A DNA stretch of 47,853 nt from Cryobacterium sp. (GCF_026786305.1 NZ_JAJAYI010000018.1:1-47853), one strand, 5' to 3'. Shown: positions 23,554-31,819, numbered from the stretch's first letter. Numbers and translations: made by a program. Notes: generated by a model from the sequence alone, not told the origin.

Positions 23554-24831
23554 TCAGACCAGGGCGGCGCAGAGCAGCAGTGCCGGCCACGAGGTGACGA
23601 GCACGACAGCCAGATAGACCAGATTGCGACGGGTGAGTTTCACGCTATCGATGCCGTAGCGCGCACTCAGCAGCATGGTCAGACCGGTGATCGGACCGAC
23701 CGCGGTCGAGACACCCCAGCCGATGCACGCGGCGAGCACGAACAAGGTCGGATCGGGAGAGAGTGGATGCACGATCGTGGCCACGATTGCGACCGACACC
23801 ACCGGGTGCACCCCGATGAGCGCGAACAGGATCATGGCGAGCATCATGGCCCAGGCGACGGGAACGGTGAAATCTGCCACCGGTAGCTGAAGATCGAACA
23901 GGGGAAACAGCATCCGCAGACCAACCGCGAGCACCCCGGCCGAGGCGAAGAGCGTGACCTCGCCGCGCATCTGCGGCAGATCGTGGCGAGCGTGCCTGGC
24001 GAGCGCGCCCGGCGCCTTGCGACCATTCAGAATCAGCAGGCCGATCAGGGTGACGCCGAGGCCGGCCACCAGCACGATGCGCGGGACCGGAACGGTGGGG
24101 GCACGCTGGTGCGCGACGACGACCAGGGCCACGAGGGCCAAAGGAACGCGAATGAGCGCCCAACTCAGCGAATACCCCGTATAGGCGGGCAGTTCGCGGC
24201 CCCATAGGTGAAAGATATCCCAGACGCTCAGGCCGATCGCGACGAGGGCGAGGCCTAGCCCGAGGAGAATAAGCACGAGAGAATTGGCTCCAGGAACGAG
24301 CGTGGTGGCCGCCGCAGCGGCCGCCCAGAACGGCGACCAGAATGCCGCGGCCGAAAACGACCGTGACAACAGTGCGGCATCGGCGAGCCGCAGCGCGGAA
24401 CGGCCGCGCAACTGGTCGCCGACGATGCCGACCGCGCCGATGTTGATGATGGCGCCCAGCGCGTGCGTGGCGAGCGCGGTGCGCAGCACGGCGAGCCGGC
24501 CATGCAGGCGGCTGCGGTTGGTGGGCGAGATTGGGGTGACCAATCGCAGAAACGACACCGCGGTGAGCATGCCGATGAGGTCCTGATTGACTGAGAGCAG
24601 GTCGCGGCCGTTGATCTGGCCGCCCAGCTGAACACCCAGCAGAACGGATACGACACCCACCGCAATGAGCACGGCCGCAATCATGCGCTGGGTGCGGTTA
24701 ACCAGAACCAGCCCGACTGCGGCCGCCGCGATGGTGAGCCCACCGGCCACGAGCGTCGCGTCGGGGAGCACGACCGAGATCCCCACAGCCAGGATTAGTC
24801 CGCTCAGAAGCAGTGCATAGAGCAGTCGCAC
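23554..24831 (-). CDS. Polytopic membrane protein, possible transporter
   Basis: The protein has 425 residues with about eleven or twelve hydrophobic helices and short loops. The start is GTG at 24829-24831 behind GGGG. Conserved-looking features are GAIINIGAVGIVGDQLRG, a long central loop (PGALARHARHDLPQMRGEV), and the last quarter's LIGVHPVVSVAIVATIVHPLSPD with TAVGPITGLTMLLSAR. Two similar halves, each with a re-entrant-type Gly/Ser/Pro segment, suggest an ion-transporter-superfamily carrier. I cannot name the family or substrate. It is transcribed alone, converging with carD. Confidence 0.7.
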   Translation of the reverse strand: MRLLYALLLSGLILAVGISVVLPDATLVAGGLTIAAAAVGLVLVNRTQRMIAAVLIAVGVVSVLLGVQLGGQINGRDLLSVNQDLIGMLTAVSFLRLVTPISPTNRSRLHGRLAVLRTALATHALGAIINIGAVGIVGDQLRGRSALRLADAALLSRSFSAAAFWSPFWAAAAAATTLVPGANSLVLILLGLGLALVAIGLSVWDIFHLWGRELPAYTGYSLSWALIRVPLALVALVVVAHQRAPTVPVPRIVLVAGLGVTLIGLLILNGRKAPGALARHARHDLPQMRGEVTLFASAGVLAVGLRMLFPLFDLQLPVADFTVPVAWAMMLAMILFALIGVHPVVSVAIVATIVHPLSPDPTLFVLAACIGWGVSTAVGPITGLTMLLSARYGIDSVKLTRRNLVYLAVVLVTSWPALLLCAALV

Positions 24832-24927
24832 CTGTCGCCCCTTTTCGGTTCAGCCTCGCGATCTCGGCTGGACGCGACGTATCCATCCAAGCAGCACGAT
24901 CGCGTGTCACGAACCTCACCACGTTCC

Positions 24928-24955
24928 GGGCCCGGAAACAGGGGCCCGGAAACAG
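24928..24955. repeat. 14-bp tandem duplication
   Basis: GGGCCCGGAAACAG occurs twice in succession in the intergenic stretch after the YihY-like gene. It is listed as a direct observation; no function is evident. Confidence 0.8.
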
Positions 24956-24992
24956 GGGGAGGGGATGGAGAACCCGGATTGATGTCGGCTGG

Positions 24993-26063
24993 TCAGGTTT
25001 TGGGACCGGAACGCTCGCTGGCGTGTGTTTTGCGGATTCGACGGCCGTCGGCGACGGTTTGCATCTCTTTCAGGGCGGCCTTCTGGCTCTTCTTGGTACC
25101 GCGCGGTGGCAGCTGGATGGTCTTCTCGGCGGCAATGCCGGCCCGCAGCTGGCGGCCACGCTCGAGTTCCGCGTCGAACTCCGCACCGAACAGCAGAGCG
25201 AGGTTGGTCAGCCAGAGCCAGAGGAGAAAGATCACGATGCCGGCCAACGATCCATAGGTCTTGGCGTAGTTCGAAAAGGTCGTGACGTAGAAGCCGAAAC
25301 CGAGGGATGCGACCACGATCGCGACGAGGGCGACCAACGCTCCGAGGCTCAACCAGCGAAACTTCGGCTGCCGAACGTTGGGTGTGAAGTAGTAGAGCAC
25401 CGCAATCAAGAGCACGACAGCGGCAGCGAGCGCCGGCCACTTGGCAATGGACCAGACCACCTGCACGGTCTGACCGAGGCCGAGGGCGGCACCGACGGCA
25501 TCCGTTATCGGGCCGGAAATCGCCAGAATGAGCACGACCACCAGGAGCAGAGCGATGCCGATGACCGTCACAAGAAGCTGCGTAGGCTTGAGCTTGAGAA
25601 ACGATCGGCCCTCGTCGATCTCGTAGATGCGGTTCATGGCCCGGCTGAACGCGCCGACATAACCGGATGCCGACCAGATCGCCACCGCGATACCCGCCAC
25701 CAGAGCGAATCCCGCCGACGGTGAGGTGCTGAACTGTTCGATCGGCCCGCGAATGACGTCGAGCGCATCGCCCGGGGCGACCGAGGCGAGGATGGTCAGC
25801 AGGGTGTCGGCGGACTGCCGCCCCTGCCCGAATACCCCGAGCAGTGAGACCAGGGCGATGAGCGCGGGAAACAGCGACAGCACGGCGTAGTAGGTGAGTG
25901 ACGCCGCAATATCGGTGCACTGGTCGGTGCCGAATTCGCCGAACGTGCGTTTGACCACGTACTTCCACGAGGTTCTGCCGACATCGGTGGGTGAGTCGGG
26001 CGTGTGTGCGTCGTCCGGCTCCGGGGCGTCGGCGAGTTTCTGACTCTGACCTTTGTCAACCAT
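24993..26063 (-). CDS. YihY/BrkB-family inner membrane protein
   Basis: The protein has 356 residues from ATG 26063 (MVDKGQSQKL), chosen because AGGAG lies 6 nt upstream; the frame is open further. It has the YihY/virulence-factor BrkB pattern: TDQCTDIAASLTYYAVLSLFPALIALVSLLG, IAIWSASGYVGAFSRAMNRIY, YYFTPNVRQPKFRWLSLGALVA, and TYGSLAGIVIFLLWLWLTNLALLFGAEF. Six membrane helices are flanked by hydrophilic tails; the C-terminal tail (about 50 residues) is Lys/Arg-rich. The family's biochemical role is not settled. It lies next to the stress locus but 290 bp away. Confidence 0.93.
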   Translation of the reverse strand: MVDKGQSQKLADAPEPDDAHTPDSPTDVGRTSWKYVVKRTFGEFGTDQCTDIAASLTYYAVLSLFPALIALVSLLGVFGQGRQSADTLLTILASVAPGDALDVIRGPIEQFSTSPSAGFALVAGIAVAIWSASGYVGAFSRAMNRIYEIDEGRSFLKLKPTQLLVTVIGIALLLVVVLILAISGPITDAVGAALGLGQTVQVVWSIAKWPALAAAVVLLIAVLYYFTPNVRQPKFRWLSLGALVALVAIVVASLGFGFYVTTFSNYAKTYGSLAGIVIFLLWLWLTNLALLFGAEFDAELERGRQLRAGIAAEKTIQLPPRGTKKSQKAALKEMQTVADGRRIRKTHASERSGPKT

Positions 26064-26356
26064 GGGAGTCTCCTGCTCGAATGAAATGAGACCGGCGTCG
26101 CGAAACGGTAGGGCCATCGCGATCCCCGGCGGTGGAAATCTACTGCATTCTGACAAATCTGGCAGTGTGGGTCGCGGCGGTCCTCGCAGGGGAGGAGGCA
26201 TGCGCATCGAACTCAGAATTGTCGGCGCCGGAGGCCGACGAGGTTGTATACAGGTTGGACATTGTGCTTTCTTTCATGGCGTGATCATCGGCCATAGGGC
26301 CGAGGGGAGTAGTGGTGCGCGGCAGACCTCAGCGCCGGCCGCGCACCGGGGTGGGT

Positions 26357-26530
26357 TTAGTCCTTGAAAACGTCCTTGACGTCTTCGCCGACCTTCTTGG
26401 CTCTCGCCGCGGTCTGGTCGGCGCGGCCTTCGGCGACCCTGGAGTCGTCGTTGGTGGCCTTACCGACGGCCTCGGTGGCCTTGCCCTTGAGGTCCTGCGC
26501 GGCGTTCTTGATCTTGTCGGCTGCACTCAT
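26357..26530 (-). CDS. CsbD-family stress protein
   Basis: The protein has 57 residues, starting MSAADKIKNAAQDLKGKATE and ending KVGEDVKDVFKD. Charged, Ala-rich and entirely helical, it has the CsbD pattern of KxxxxxxQxxKGKxxExxG. CsbD proteins accumulate in general stress responses; the mechanism is unknown. AGAGA stretches precede the ATG at 26528-26530. It lies just below the leftward Asp23 operon, 87 bp after its last gene, and fits its stress theme. Confidence 0.9.
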   Translation of the reverse strand: MSAADKIKNAAQDLKGKATEAVGKATNDDSRVAEGRADQTAARAKKVGEDVKDVFKD

Positions 26531-26617
26531 GGTGTTCTCTCTTTCGTGTTGTGTTTTCAGGGGCTGTTCGGCGCGGGCGCGCCGAACGTGGGTAGTGGGA
26601 GCGGCATCCGCTGTGAT

Positions 26618-27223
26618 CTAGCGGATGCGTGTGGTTCGGCTGCTGCGCACCCGAAAGCCTCCGCTGATCTGCACCAGGGCGGGGATGCGCAGGCCGAGTA
26701 GTGCGTCAAGGGCGTTGAGGGCCTCCTCGACGATGCGCACGACGTCGGTCGGGGAGGTTCCGCGACGGCAGGTCACCGAGACCTTGAGCACGGCCGCACG
26801 CATGACCCGATACGTCGAGATGCGGGTCGACAGAAACTCCGGATGCTCGCTGAGCGCCTGTCGCAACGCCTGCTCGGCAACGGCCGAATCGATCTGGGTA
26901 GTGCCCGAGTCCATGGTCTGCTCGCTGATGAGGCGGCCGACATGGCCGCGGCCCTGGCGCAGAATGAAGGTGAGCAGCAGGACCACGACCGCGACCAAGA
27001 AGGCAAGGGCAACGATCCAGAGCCAGCTGTGCATGGTTCCAGCCAGTGGTGTGGCCTGAAGCCAGCTCGTGACGGTCGCCCGGGTACTGTCGGTGACCGA
27101 GCTCCAGGCCTGCTGCACTGCGGTTTGAGTGGCGAGCACACCGAGTAGAGCAGCTGCGGCGAGCAGGAGCAGGCCAGCCACGAAAACAACGCTGCGGTTG
27201 AGCGCGCGGTTGGTGTTGTTCAC
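26618..27223 (-). CDS. AmaP-like membrane anchor of the Asp23 locus
   Basis: The protein has 201 residues. Two membrane helices (about 10-32 and 65-88) enclose a short outside loop; the cytosolic C-terminal part, DSAVAEQALRQALSEHPEFLSTRIST and VLKVSVTCRRGTSPTDVVRIVEEAL, resembles an Asp23/Gls24 domain. The layout is that of AmaP, which anchors Asp23 to the membrane in Staphylococcus. It is the fifth gene of the leftward operon, overlapping the preceding gene by 4 nt. Inference: it recruits the soluble Asp23-like proteins to the membrane. Confidence 0.75.
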   Translation of the reverse strand: MNNTNRALNRSVVFVAGLLLLAAAALLGVLATQTAVQQAWSSVTDSTRATVTSWLQATPLAGTMHSWLWIVALAFLVAVVVLLLTFILRQGRGHVGRLISEQTMDSGTTQIDSAVAEQALRQALSEHPEFLSTRISTYRVMRAAVLKVSVTCRRGTSPTDVVRIVEEALNALDALLGLRIPALVQISGGFRVRSSRTTRIR

Positions 27224-27828
27224 GCCCCGACCTTTCCGCTAACGGCTACGATCACGCGGGTGTGCAGAGTCGGTCGCAGGTGCAACCCCTCGAGCTGGTC
27301 GCGCACTGCGCCAAGCACCGTGTCGCGGTGCACTGGCTGCCCCGACGTCGGTACCAGGTGCACCGTGGCGAGGCGGCGCGAGATGCTGACCCGGGTGCTG
27401 TCCGGGTCGACACCGCCAAAACGAGCGGCACGGCCGGCGAGAGCGGATGCGATCACCTCGTCATCGACAACGGTCACCGTGCGCTCGGAGTCGATCAGAT
27501 GCCGGGCCCGGCGCCCGGGCGACACGGCGACGACCACGAGCACGAGGCCGATCAGGGCGCAGCTGACGGCACCACCGGCGAGCATCGCGGTGGGTGCGGT
27601 CGGAGCGGATGCGGCGCCATCTGCAAGACTGGCGGGCGCATCGAGCAGGGCCGGCTGGTCGATGAGGCGCAGCACGATCTCGGCGCCCAGCCAGATGCAC
27701 AGCAGGATGACCACGACGGCCACCGCGATGGCCGCGGCCGACCGGGGCGAATGCAGTTCTCGGCGACTGATGCGCCCGTAGGTCGCCGTGAACGATCTCG
27801 ACGACGAAGCATTGATCTCCGTGCTCAT
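27220..27828 (-). CDS. DUF6286-like membrane protein of the Asp23 locus
   Basis: The protein has 202 residues with two membrane helices (about 32-55 and 82-102), a short Ala/Pro-rich loop between them, and a cytosolic C-terminal domain, DDEVIASALAGRAARFGGVDPDSTRVSISRRLATVHL, again with the strand order of an Asp23-like fold. It resembles DUF6286 proteins of actinobacterial alkaline-shock loci. Its 4-nt overlaps with both neighbours show a tightly coupled operon. It is similar in layout to the next gene, and both may be membrane anchors. Confidence 0.72.
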   Translation of the reverse strand: MSTEINASSSRSFTATYGRISRRELHSPRSAAAIAVAVVVILLCIWLGAEIVLRLIDQPALLDAPASLADGAASAPTAPTAMLAGGAVSCALIGLVLVVVAVSPGRRARHLIDSERTVTVVDDEVIASALAGRAARFGGVDPDSTRVSISRRLATVHLVPTSGQPVHRDTVLGAVRDQLEGLHLRPTLHTRVIVAVSGKVGA

Positions 27829-28277
27829 CGCACGCGCCGTTCCGGGGTGACATCCACCGCGGTCAGGCGCACGGTGATCCGGCCAATATTGGCACCGGTC
27901 AATTCGCCGACGCGGCGCCGGATTTCAGCCTGGGACGATTGGGCGCGAGCCAGGATGGTGCCGCCGGTACGCGCGATGACGGCCGGTTCACGAGTGACGC
28001 AGCGCAGGGAAACGACTCGAATTGAACTTCGGATCGTGAACGCGAGTATGCCATGGTCGTCGCCGAGCTCGACGGCGACCTGGTGGGGGTTCACGCCGAG
28101 CGACTCCGCGGTGACAATCGAGACGATCTGGCGCAGCGCGTGCGGCACAATGCGCGTGCGACCGTGATTCGTGCGCGGCGGGACTGCCGGGGCCTCGGCA
28201 GCCGGAGTGACTGGCTCCGGTACTTGTGCTGTGCCATCAAGAAACCATCCGTCTCTGGAATCTGTCGCCACACTCAC
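27825..28277 (-). CDS. Asp23/Gls24-like soluble protein
   Basis: The protein has 150 residues, with GTG start at 28275-28277 in a GTGA overlap with the upstream gene. After a disordered Pro/Ala-rich N-terminus comes TRIVPHALRQIVSIVTAESLGV, VAVELGDDHGILAFTIRSSI and ILARAQSSQAEIRRRVGELTGANIGRITVRLTAVDV. This is the Asp23 pattern of a helix, a strand pair and a dimerisation strand ending in V.V.V.V. No membrane helix is present. Likely a partner of the Asp23 protein three genes upstream. Confidence 0.7.
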   Translation of the reverse strand: MSVATDSRDGWFLDGTAQVPEPVTPAAEAPAVPPRTNHGRTRIVPHALRQIVSIVTAESLGVNPHQVAVELGDDHGILAFTIRSSIRVVSLRCVTREPAVIARTGGTILARAQSSQAEIRRRVGELTGANIGRITVRLTAVDVTPERRVR

Positions 28278-28468
28278 GACGAGGAGCGCTTCCCCTGAAA
28301 CACTCCGATCAGTGAGCTCAGGTCAAGGCGGCCGTCAACCACACGGCCGACGAGGGCGCCGACCAGCATGGCCGAGCCCACGAACAGAAACGCCCAGAAG
28401 CCCAGAATTACCCAGGTCAGCGCCAGGATCGCGCCGACCAGCATTCCAGTGCGGGTTGCGGTGGTCAC
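28274..28468 (-). CDS. DUF2273-like small membrane protein
   Basis: The protein has 64 residues with two hydrophobic helices: GMLVGAILALTWVILGFWAF and LFVGSAMLVGALVGRVV. This resembles DUF2273/GlsB-type proteins encoded beside Asp23 genes in Firmicutes. It overlaps both neighbours by 4 nt. Its probable role is as membrane partner of the Asp23 proteins. Confidence 0.8.
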   Translation of the reverse strand: MTTATRTGMLVGAILALTWVILGFWAFLFVGSAMLVGALVGRVVDGRLDLSSLIGVFQGKRSSS

Positions 28469-28959
28469 CGGAGCGCGGCTTTGTTCGGTTCAGTAACGGC
28501 GGCATCATCGCTCGGCAGGTGAATGTCCACGATCGTCACGTTCACCTCGGTGACCTCCAGACCGACGAGGTCTTCGATGGCGCGAATGACATTTGAGCGG
28601 ATGTCACCGGCGACCTGCTGCAGCTGCACCGGGTAGTCAGCGACGATGGTCACGTCCACGGCCACCTGCGTCTCGCCGACTTCGACGGAGACGCCCTGGC
28701 TCACATCGGTGCTGTTCATGGCCTCACGAATGGCACCGAGGGCACGAGCCGCTCCGCCACCGAGCGCGTGCACACCGGACACCTCACGGGCGGCGAGGCC
28801 GGCGACCTTGGCCACGACGCCGTCATTGATGACGGTTTTGCCGGTGCTCGTGCCACTGAGCGGTTCACCGGCCAGCGCGGTACCCATTGGGGCGCGGCTG
28901 CGCGGGGACTTGCTCGAAGCTGCGGTGCCGTTGTTAGCATTGGTGTTGAGGACTTCCAT
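28465..28959 (-). CDS. Asp23/Gls24-family envelope stress protein
   Basis: The protein has 164 residues. After a 40-residue Ser/Ala/Pro-rich leader the Asp23 domain reads GKTVINDGVVAKVAGLAARE, VSGVHALGG, SQGVSVEVGETQVAVDVTIV and GLEVTEVNVTIVDIHLPSDD, the standard order for Gls24/Asp23. In Staphylococcus Asp23 forms membrane-anchored networks and responds to cell-wall and alkaline stress. It is the first gene of the leftward operon; AAGGAGC lies 7 nt before the ATG. It diverges from the sigma factor gene. Confidence 0.92.
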   Translation of the reverse strand: MEVLNTNANNGTAASSKSPRSRAPMGTALAGEPLSGTSTGKTVINDGVVAKVAGLAAREVSGVHALGGGAARALGAIREAMNSTDVSQGVSVEVGETQVAVDVTIVADYPVQLQQVAGDIRSNVIRAIEDLVGLEVTEVNVTIVDIHLPSDDAAVTEPNKAALR

Positions 28960-29088
28960 GGGAATAGCTCCTTCGTGGGTGGCAATTTAGTGAAGCCGGA
29001 TCGGATTGTTACCTATAGGACGAAACCTGTGGCATATTCGTCACGCGAAGATGAGAAATATTTCTGGAGCGTTGCACGAGGAGGGAAC
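28960..29088. promoter_or_regulatory. Divergent promoter region of the stress locus
   Basis: These 129 bp separate the two operons of the Asp23 locus and must hold both promoters. The stretch is less GC-rich than the flanks (TTGTTACCTATAGG, GGCATATTCG, AGAAATATTTC). I cannot assign -35/-10 pairs with confidence; an autoregulated promoter of the sigma factor is expected here. Confidence 0.5.
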
Positions 29089-29664
29089 GTGCCCGGCACG
29101 GTGCGTGAGCAGGTCGCGTCGCCGCTCGATACCGCGAGCGATCAGATGCTCGCCGACCGCGCCGCCGACGGTGACCTGCGAGCCTTTGCGGTGCTCGTTC
29201 GCCGGTACGGCCCGCTGATGCGGGTCTACGCGACCCGGGTTCTCGGCTCGAACGACGAGACCGACGATGTGGTGCAGGAGTCTTTCATCACGGCCTGGCT
29301 GCAGCTTGGCACGCTCGACGATGGCAGCGCGGTGAAGAGCTGGCTCATGCGCATCGTCAGCCGCAAGAGCATCGATCGGCTGCGCGCTCGCCGCCCGCAC
29401 GTCAACATCGACGACACGGATGCCCCGGCGCCGGACAGCCACGCACCGCACGCCCTGGCTGAGGCCGAGTCCCAGACGGAGGCGCTCGCGCGGGTGCTCG
29501 CCGCCCTCCCCGAGGATCAGCGGCGCTGCTGGACCCTGCGCGAACTCGCCGAGTACAGCTACGGTGACATTGCCGCCGAGTTGAACCTGCCCGTATCCAC
29601 CGTGCGTGGCCTGCTGGCACGAGCCCGCAAAACCCTGCTTCGTGAGATGGAGGAATGGCGATGA
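29089..29664 (+). CDS. ECF-like sigma-70 family sigma factor
   Basis: The protein has 191 residues. The start is the GTG at 29089 behind GAGGAGGG; the frame is open far upstream but has no other ribosome site. Region 2 is clear: ADRAADGDLRAFAVLVRRYG, VLGSNDETDDVVQESFITAW, then SWLMRIVSRKSIDRLRARR. Region 4 reads LAALPEDQRRCWTLRELAEY, SYGDIAAELNLPVSTVRGLL, ARARKTLLREM. There is no region 3 or N-terminal extension, so it is ECF-type. No anti-sigma gene of known type follows; instead an Asp23-like gene overlaps its end by 4 nt. The latter may regulate it. Confidence 0.9.
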   Translation: MPGTVREQVASPLDTASDQMLADRAADGDLRAFAVLVRRYGPLMRVYATRVLGSNDETDDVVQESFITAWLQLGTLDDGSAVKSWLMRIVSRKSIDRLRARRPHVNIDDTDAPAPDSHAPHALAEAESQTEALARVLAALPEDQRRCWTLRELAEYSYGDIAAELNLPVSTVRGLLARARKTLLREMEEWR

Positions 29665-30311
29665 CTGAACTGACACCGGCAGACCGGCGCTTCGTCGAAT
29701 TCGACGTGGACGACACCGATCGGGAACAGGCCGGTCTGAACGGCCACACCATCGAGCAACTCAGCGACTACCTCGACCGCGGTCGGGTGCCCGCCGACCC
29801 GAGCATCGACGATTCGCCGGACTGCGAGATCGCCCTGCGCGGTCTCGAACGCCTCCGCCGGGTGCAGTTGTCGCTGCTCGACCGGGACCTGAAACGGGAG
29901 TCGCTCCGCGATGACAACTGGGTCGCGTCGATTCTCGACAACATCACCCTGGAGGCGCACGCGGGTCGGGACATTCCACTGATCCACCCGTCGCCGACCG
30001 CGCGACTCGTCGTGACGGAGGGCGCGGTGCGCGGAATTCTGCGGGAGACCGGTGACAAATTGCAGAACGTGCTCGTCGGCCGCTGCGCGCTGTTCGGAGA
30101 CGTTGGCGTGCCCGGCGTACCGATCACAATTTCGGTCGATGTAACCGTATTCCCGGAAGAGAATATACCGCTGGTGGCCGACCGATTGCGACAGGCGATG
30201 TACGCCGTGGTGGCGCAACACACGAACCTCGTCGTGACGGCCATCGACATCACGGTGACTGACCTGTCTATCGCGCCCCAAGCATCCGCCCAAGGACAGG
30301 AGCACACGTGA
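29661..30311 (+). CDS. Asp23/Gls24-like protein with N-terminal extension, sigma-coupled
   Basis: The protein has 216 residues. The ATG at 29661 (MTELTPADRRFVEFD) has GGAGG 7 nt upstream and overlaps the sigma stop (ATGA). The N-terminal half includes LSDYLDRGRVPADPSIDDSPDCEIALRGLERL, which resembles the short helical segment of anti-sigma/zinc-finger regulators but without the Cys/His motif. The C-terminal half, ARLVVTEGAVRGILRETGDKL, GVPITISVDVTVFPEENIP and VVTAIDITVTDLSI, is the Asp23 fold. No membrane helix. Position and extension suggest it could bind the sigma factor; that is a hypothesis. Confidence 0.75.
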   Translation: MTELTPADRRFVEFDVDDTDREQAGLNGHTIEQLSDYLDRGRVPADPSIDDSPDCEIALRGLERLRRVQLSLLDRDLKRESLRDDNWVASILDNITLEAHAGRDIPLIHPSPTARLVVTEGAVRGILRETGDKLQNVLVGRCALFGDVGVPGVPITISVDVTVFPEENIPLVADRLRQAMYAVVAQHTNLVVTAIDITVTDLSIAPQASAQGQEHT

Positions 30312-30637
30312 GCGCAATACTTCCCCCAACCGACGAACTCGATGTTCTCGTGCGCCAGGTAGCCGGTGTGGATGTGTTGTATCCCGCCGGTTCGATCGTT
30401 GCAACCGTGCTCACCGCAACCATCGAAGCCGTGGCGCATCGCCTTCCGCTGGCGCCGAAGGTCGTCATGGAACAGCGTGCCGACGGCGTGAAGGTCACGG
30501 CCAAGATTGGCATCAGCGCCGCCTGGCACTCCGGCGATGTGTCTCGACGCGTACATGACGCCATCGCCGCGCAGCTGCGGCAGAGTGGCAATCCGCCAGT
30601 CGCGCAGATCGAAGTGATCGTGGCCCGCATCGGCTAG
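30308..30637 (+). CDS. Small Asp23-associated protein
   Basis: The protein has 109 residues with GTG start in a 4-nt overlap (GTGA) with the preceding gene. TDELDVLVRQVAGVDVLYPAGSIVATVLTATIE and VKVTAKIGISAAWHSGDVSRRVHDAIAAQLR resemble the Asp23 strand-helix order in reduced form. It is the third and last gene of the rightward operon. No membrane helix. I do not know the family, but its coupling makes a function with the Asp23 proteins likely. Confidence 0.65.
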   Translation: MSAILPPTDELDVLVRQVAGVDVLYPAGSIVATVLTATIEAVAHRLPLAPKVVMEQRADGVKVTAKIGISAAWHSGDVSRRVHDAIAAQLRQSGNPPVAQIEVIVARIG

Positions 30638-30669
30638 GCATCTAGCCGATCGAGGGGAGCGGTGCTACC

Positions 30670-31260
30670 TTGCCCCAGATGAAGCAGAGAGAGATGTTCC
30701 TGCAAGCGGATTCCGCGTTGCGCTTTGTGATCGACCGGGTCACTTCCGCACAGCTCGACCTGCCGGCGCCGGCCGAGTGGTCGCGTACAGCGAACCCGAC
30801 CCTGCGTGACATTCTCGCCGCGCACGCCGAGGACGAAGCCTGGCTGCCCGCGGTGCTGGCGGGACGGACCATCGAGGAGGTCGGCGACACCTACACGGGC
30901 GACCTGCTCGGCGACGATCCGATCGGCAATTACGACCGTATCAACGAGACGACGACACAGGTTGTCAGGGGCGATCTCGACCCGCGCAGGGTCGTGCACC
31001 TCAGTTACGGCGACTATCCGCTCGCTGAAGCACTGCAGCACACCGCCCTGTACCGCGCGTTCCAAGCCTGGAGCATCGCGCACCACATTGGCCTCGACTA
31101 CTCACTGCCCGACCCGCTCGTTGAAAACCTGTGGGAGCAGATAGCGCCCGACATCGAAATGTGGCGAAGTTTCGGCGTGTTTCCAGCCGAGGTGGCGGTG
31201 CCGGCGAACGCGAATCGCGAGGTTCAGCTGCTCGGCAAGGCCGGATACTGGCACGACTAG
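30670..31260 (+). CDS. DinB-like / mycothiol maleylpyruvate isomerase-fold protein
   Basis: The protein has 196 residues. It starts at TTG 30670, 10 nt after GAGGGGAG; the ATG at 30679 has no ribosome site at a proper distance. The four-helix DinB layout is seen in MFLQADSALRFVIDRVTSAQLDLPAPAEWS, TLRDILAAHAEDEAWLPAVLAG and the C-terminal HTALYRAFQAWSIAHHIGLDYSLPDPL. Histidines in these helices (AAHAEDE, IAHH) could bind a metal. In actinobacteria such proteins often use mycothiol. The substrate is unknown. Confidence 0.82.
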   Translation: MPQMKQREMFLQADSALRFVIDRVTSAQLDLPAPAEWSRTANPTLRDILAAHAEDEAWLPAVLAGRTIEEVGDTYTGDLLGDDPIGNYDRINETTTQVVRGDLDPRRVVHLSYGDYPLAEALQHTALYRAFQAWSIAHHIGLDYSLPDPLVENLWEQIAPDIEMWRSFGVFPAEVAVPANANREVQLLGKAGYWHD

Positions 31261-31296
31261 AACGGATGCCCAAGCCGCGAGCGGTAGCGGTGCTCA

Positions 31297-31782
31297 CTAT
31301 TCGGGGGCGACGCCGTTGTAGAAGTGCTCGAACACCATACTCGTGCGGGTGGAGGCGACCGCGGGATTGGCCGAGAGGTTTTCGAGCACGAAATCGCGCA
31401 CGTCGTCGGTGTCGTGGGCCGACAGGTGAATGATGAAATCCTCGGACCCGCCGAGAAAAAACAGCTGCACGACGCGCGGCATGACGCGGATCGAATCGCG
31501 AAAGGCCGGGATGTGCGTGCGGGCGCCCGCCCGGATGCTCACGCTGATCAGTGCTTGCAGGCCGAGTCCGAGCGACTTGGGGTCGACCATGGCCGTGAAG
31601 CCCGTGACGATTTTGCGGCTGACCAGCGAACGCACCCGAGAGACGCAGGTCGATTCGGCGATGCCGGCCGCGCTGGCCAGCCGGCTGTTCGTGGTGCGGG
31701 AATCAGCCTGCAGCGCCGCGACCAGAATGCGGTCGACCTCGTCGAGGGTCTCGATCACCCGAATCCTCTTCGTTTCTACCAT
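31297..31782 (-). CDS. Lrp/AsnC-family regulator, probable regulator of ald
   Basis: The protein has 161 residues. The winged HTH starts LDEVDRILVAALQADSRTTNSRLASAAGIAESTCVSRVRSLVSR, and the RAM effector domain follows: ALISVSIRAGARTHIPAFRDSI, VVQLFFLGGSEDFIIHLSAHD. It diverges from the alanine dehydrogenase gene, the common arrangement for AldR-type activators/repressors, with a perfect palindrome in between. It probably senses alanine or another amino acid. Confidence 0.92.
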   Translation of the reverse strand: MVETKRIRVIETLDEVDRILVAALQADSRTTNSRLASAAGIAESTCVSRVRSLVSRKIVTGFTAMVDPKSLGLGLQALISVSIRAGARTHIPAFRDSIRVMPRVVQLFFLGGSEDFIIHLSAHDTDDVRDFVLENLSANPAVASTRTSMVFEHFYNGVAPE

Positions 31783-31803
31783 CGCGCATCTCCAATCGGC
31801 CGC

Positions 31804-31819
31804 ATATTCCGTGGAATAT
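31804..31819. promoter_or_regulatory. Palindromic Lrp-type operator
   Basis: ATATTCC-GT-GGAATAT is a perfect inverted repeat (7-bp arms) 22 bp upstream of the Lrp gene and 112 bp from ald. AT-rich symmetric sites of this length are typical of Lrp/AsnC proteins. Binding by the adjacent regulator is inferred. Confidence 0.65.

Noticed and set aside
28768..29088. A longer N-terminus for the sigma factor
   Set aside because: The extension is antisense to the Asp23 gene, crosses the divergent promoter and has no sigma-like sequence; the GTG at 29089 has a strong ribosome site.
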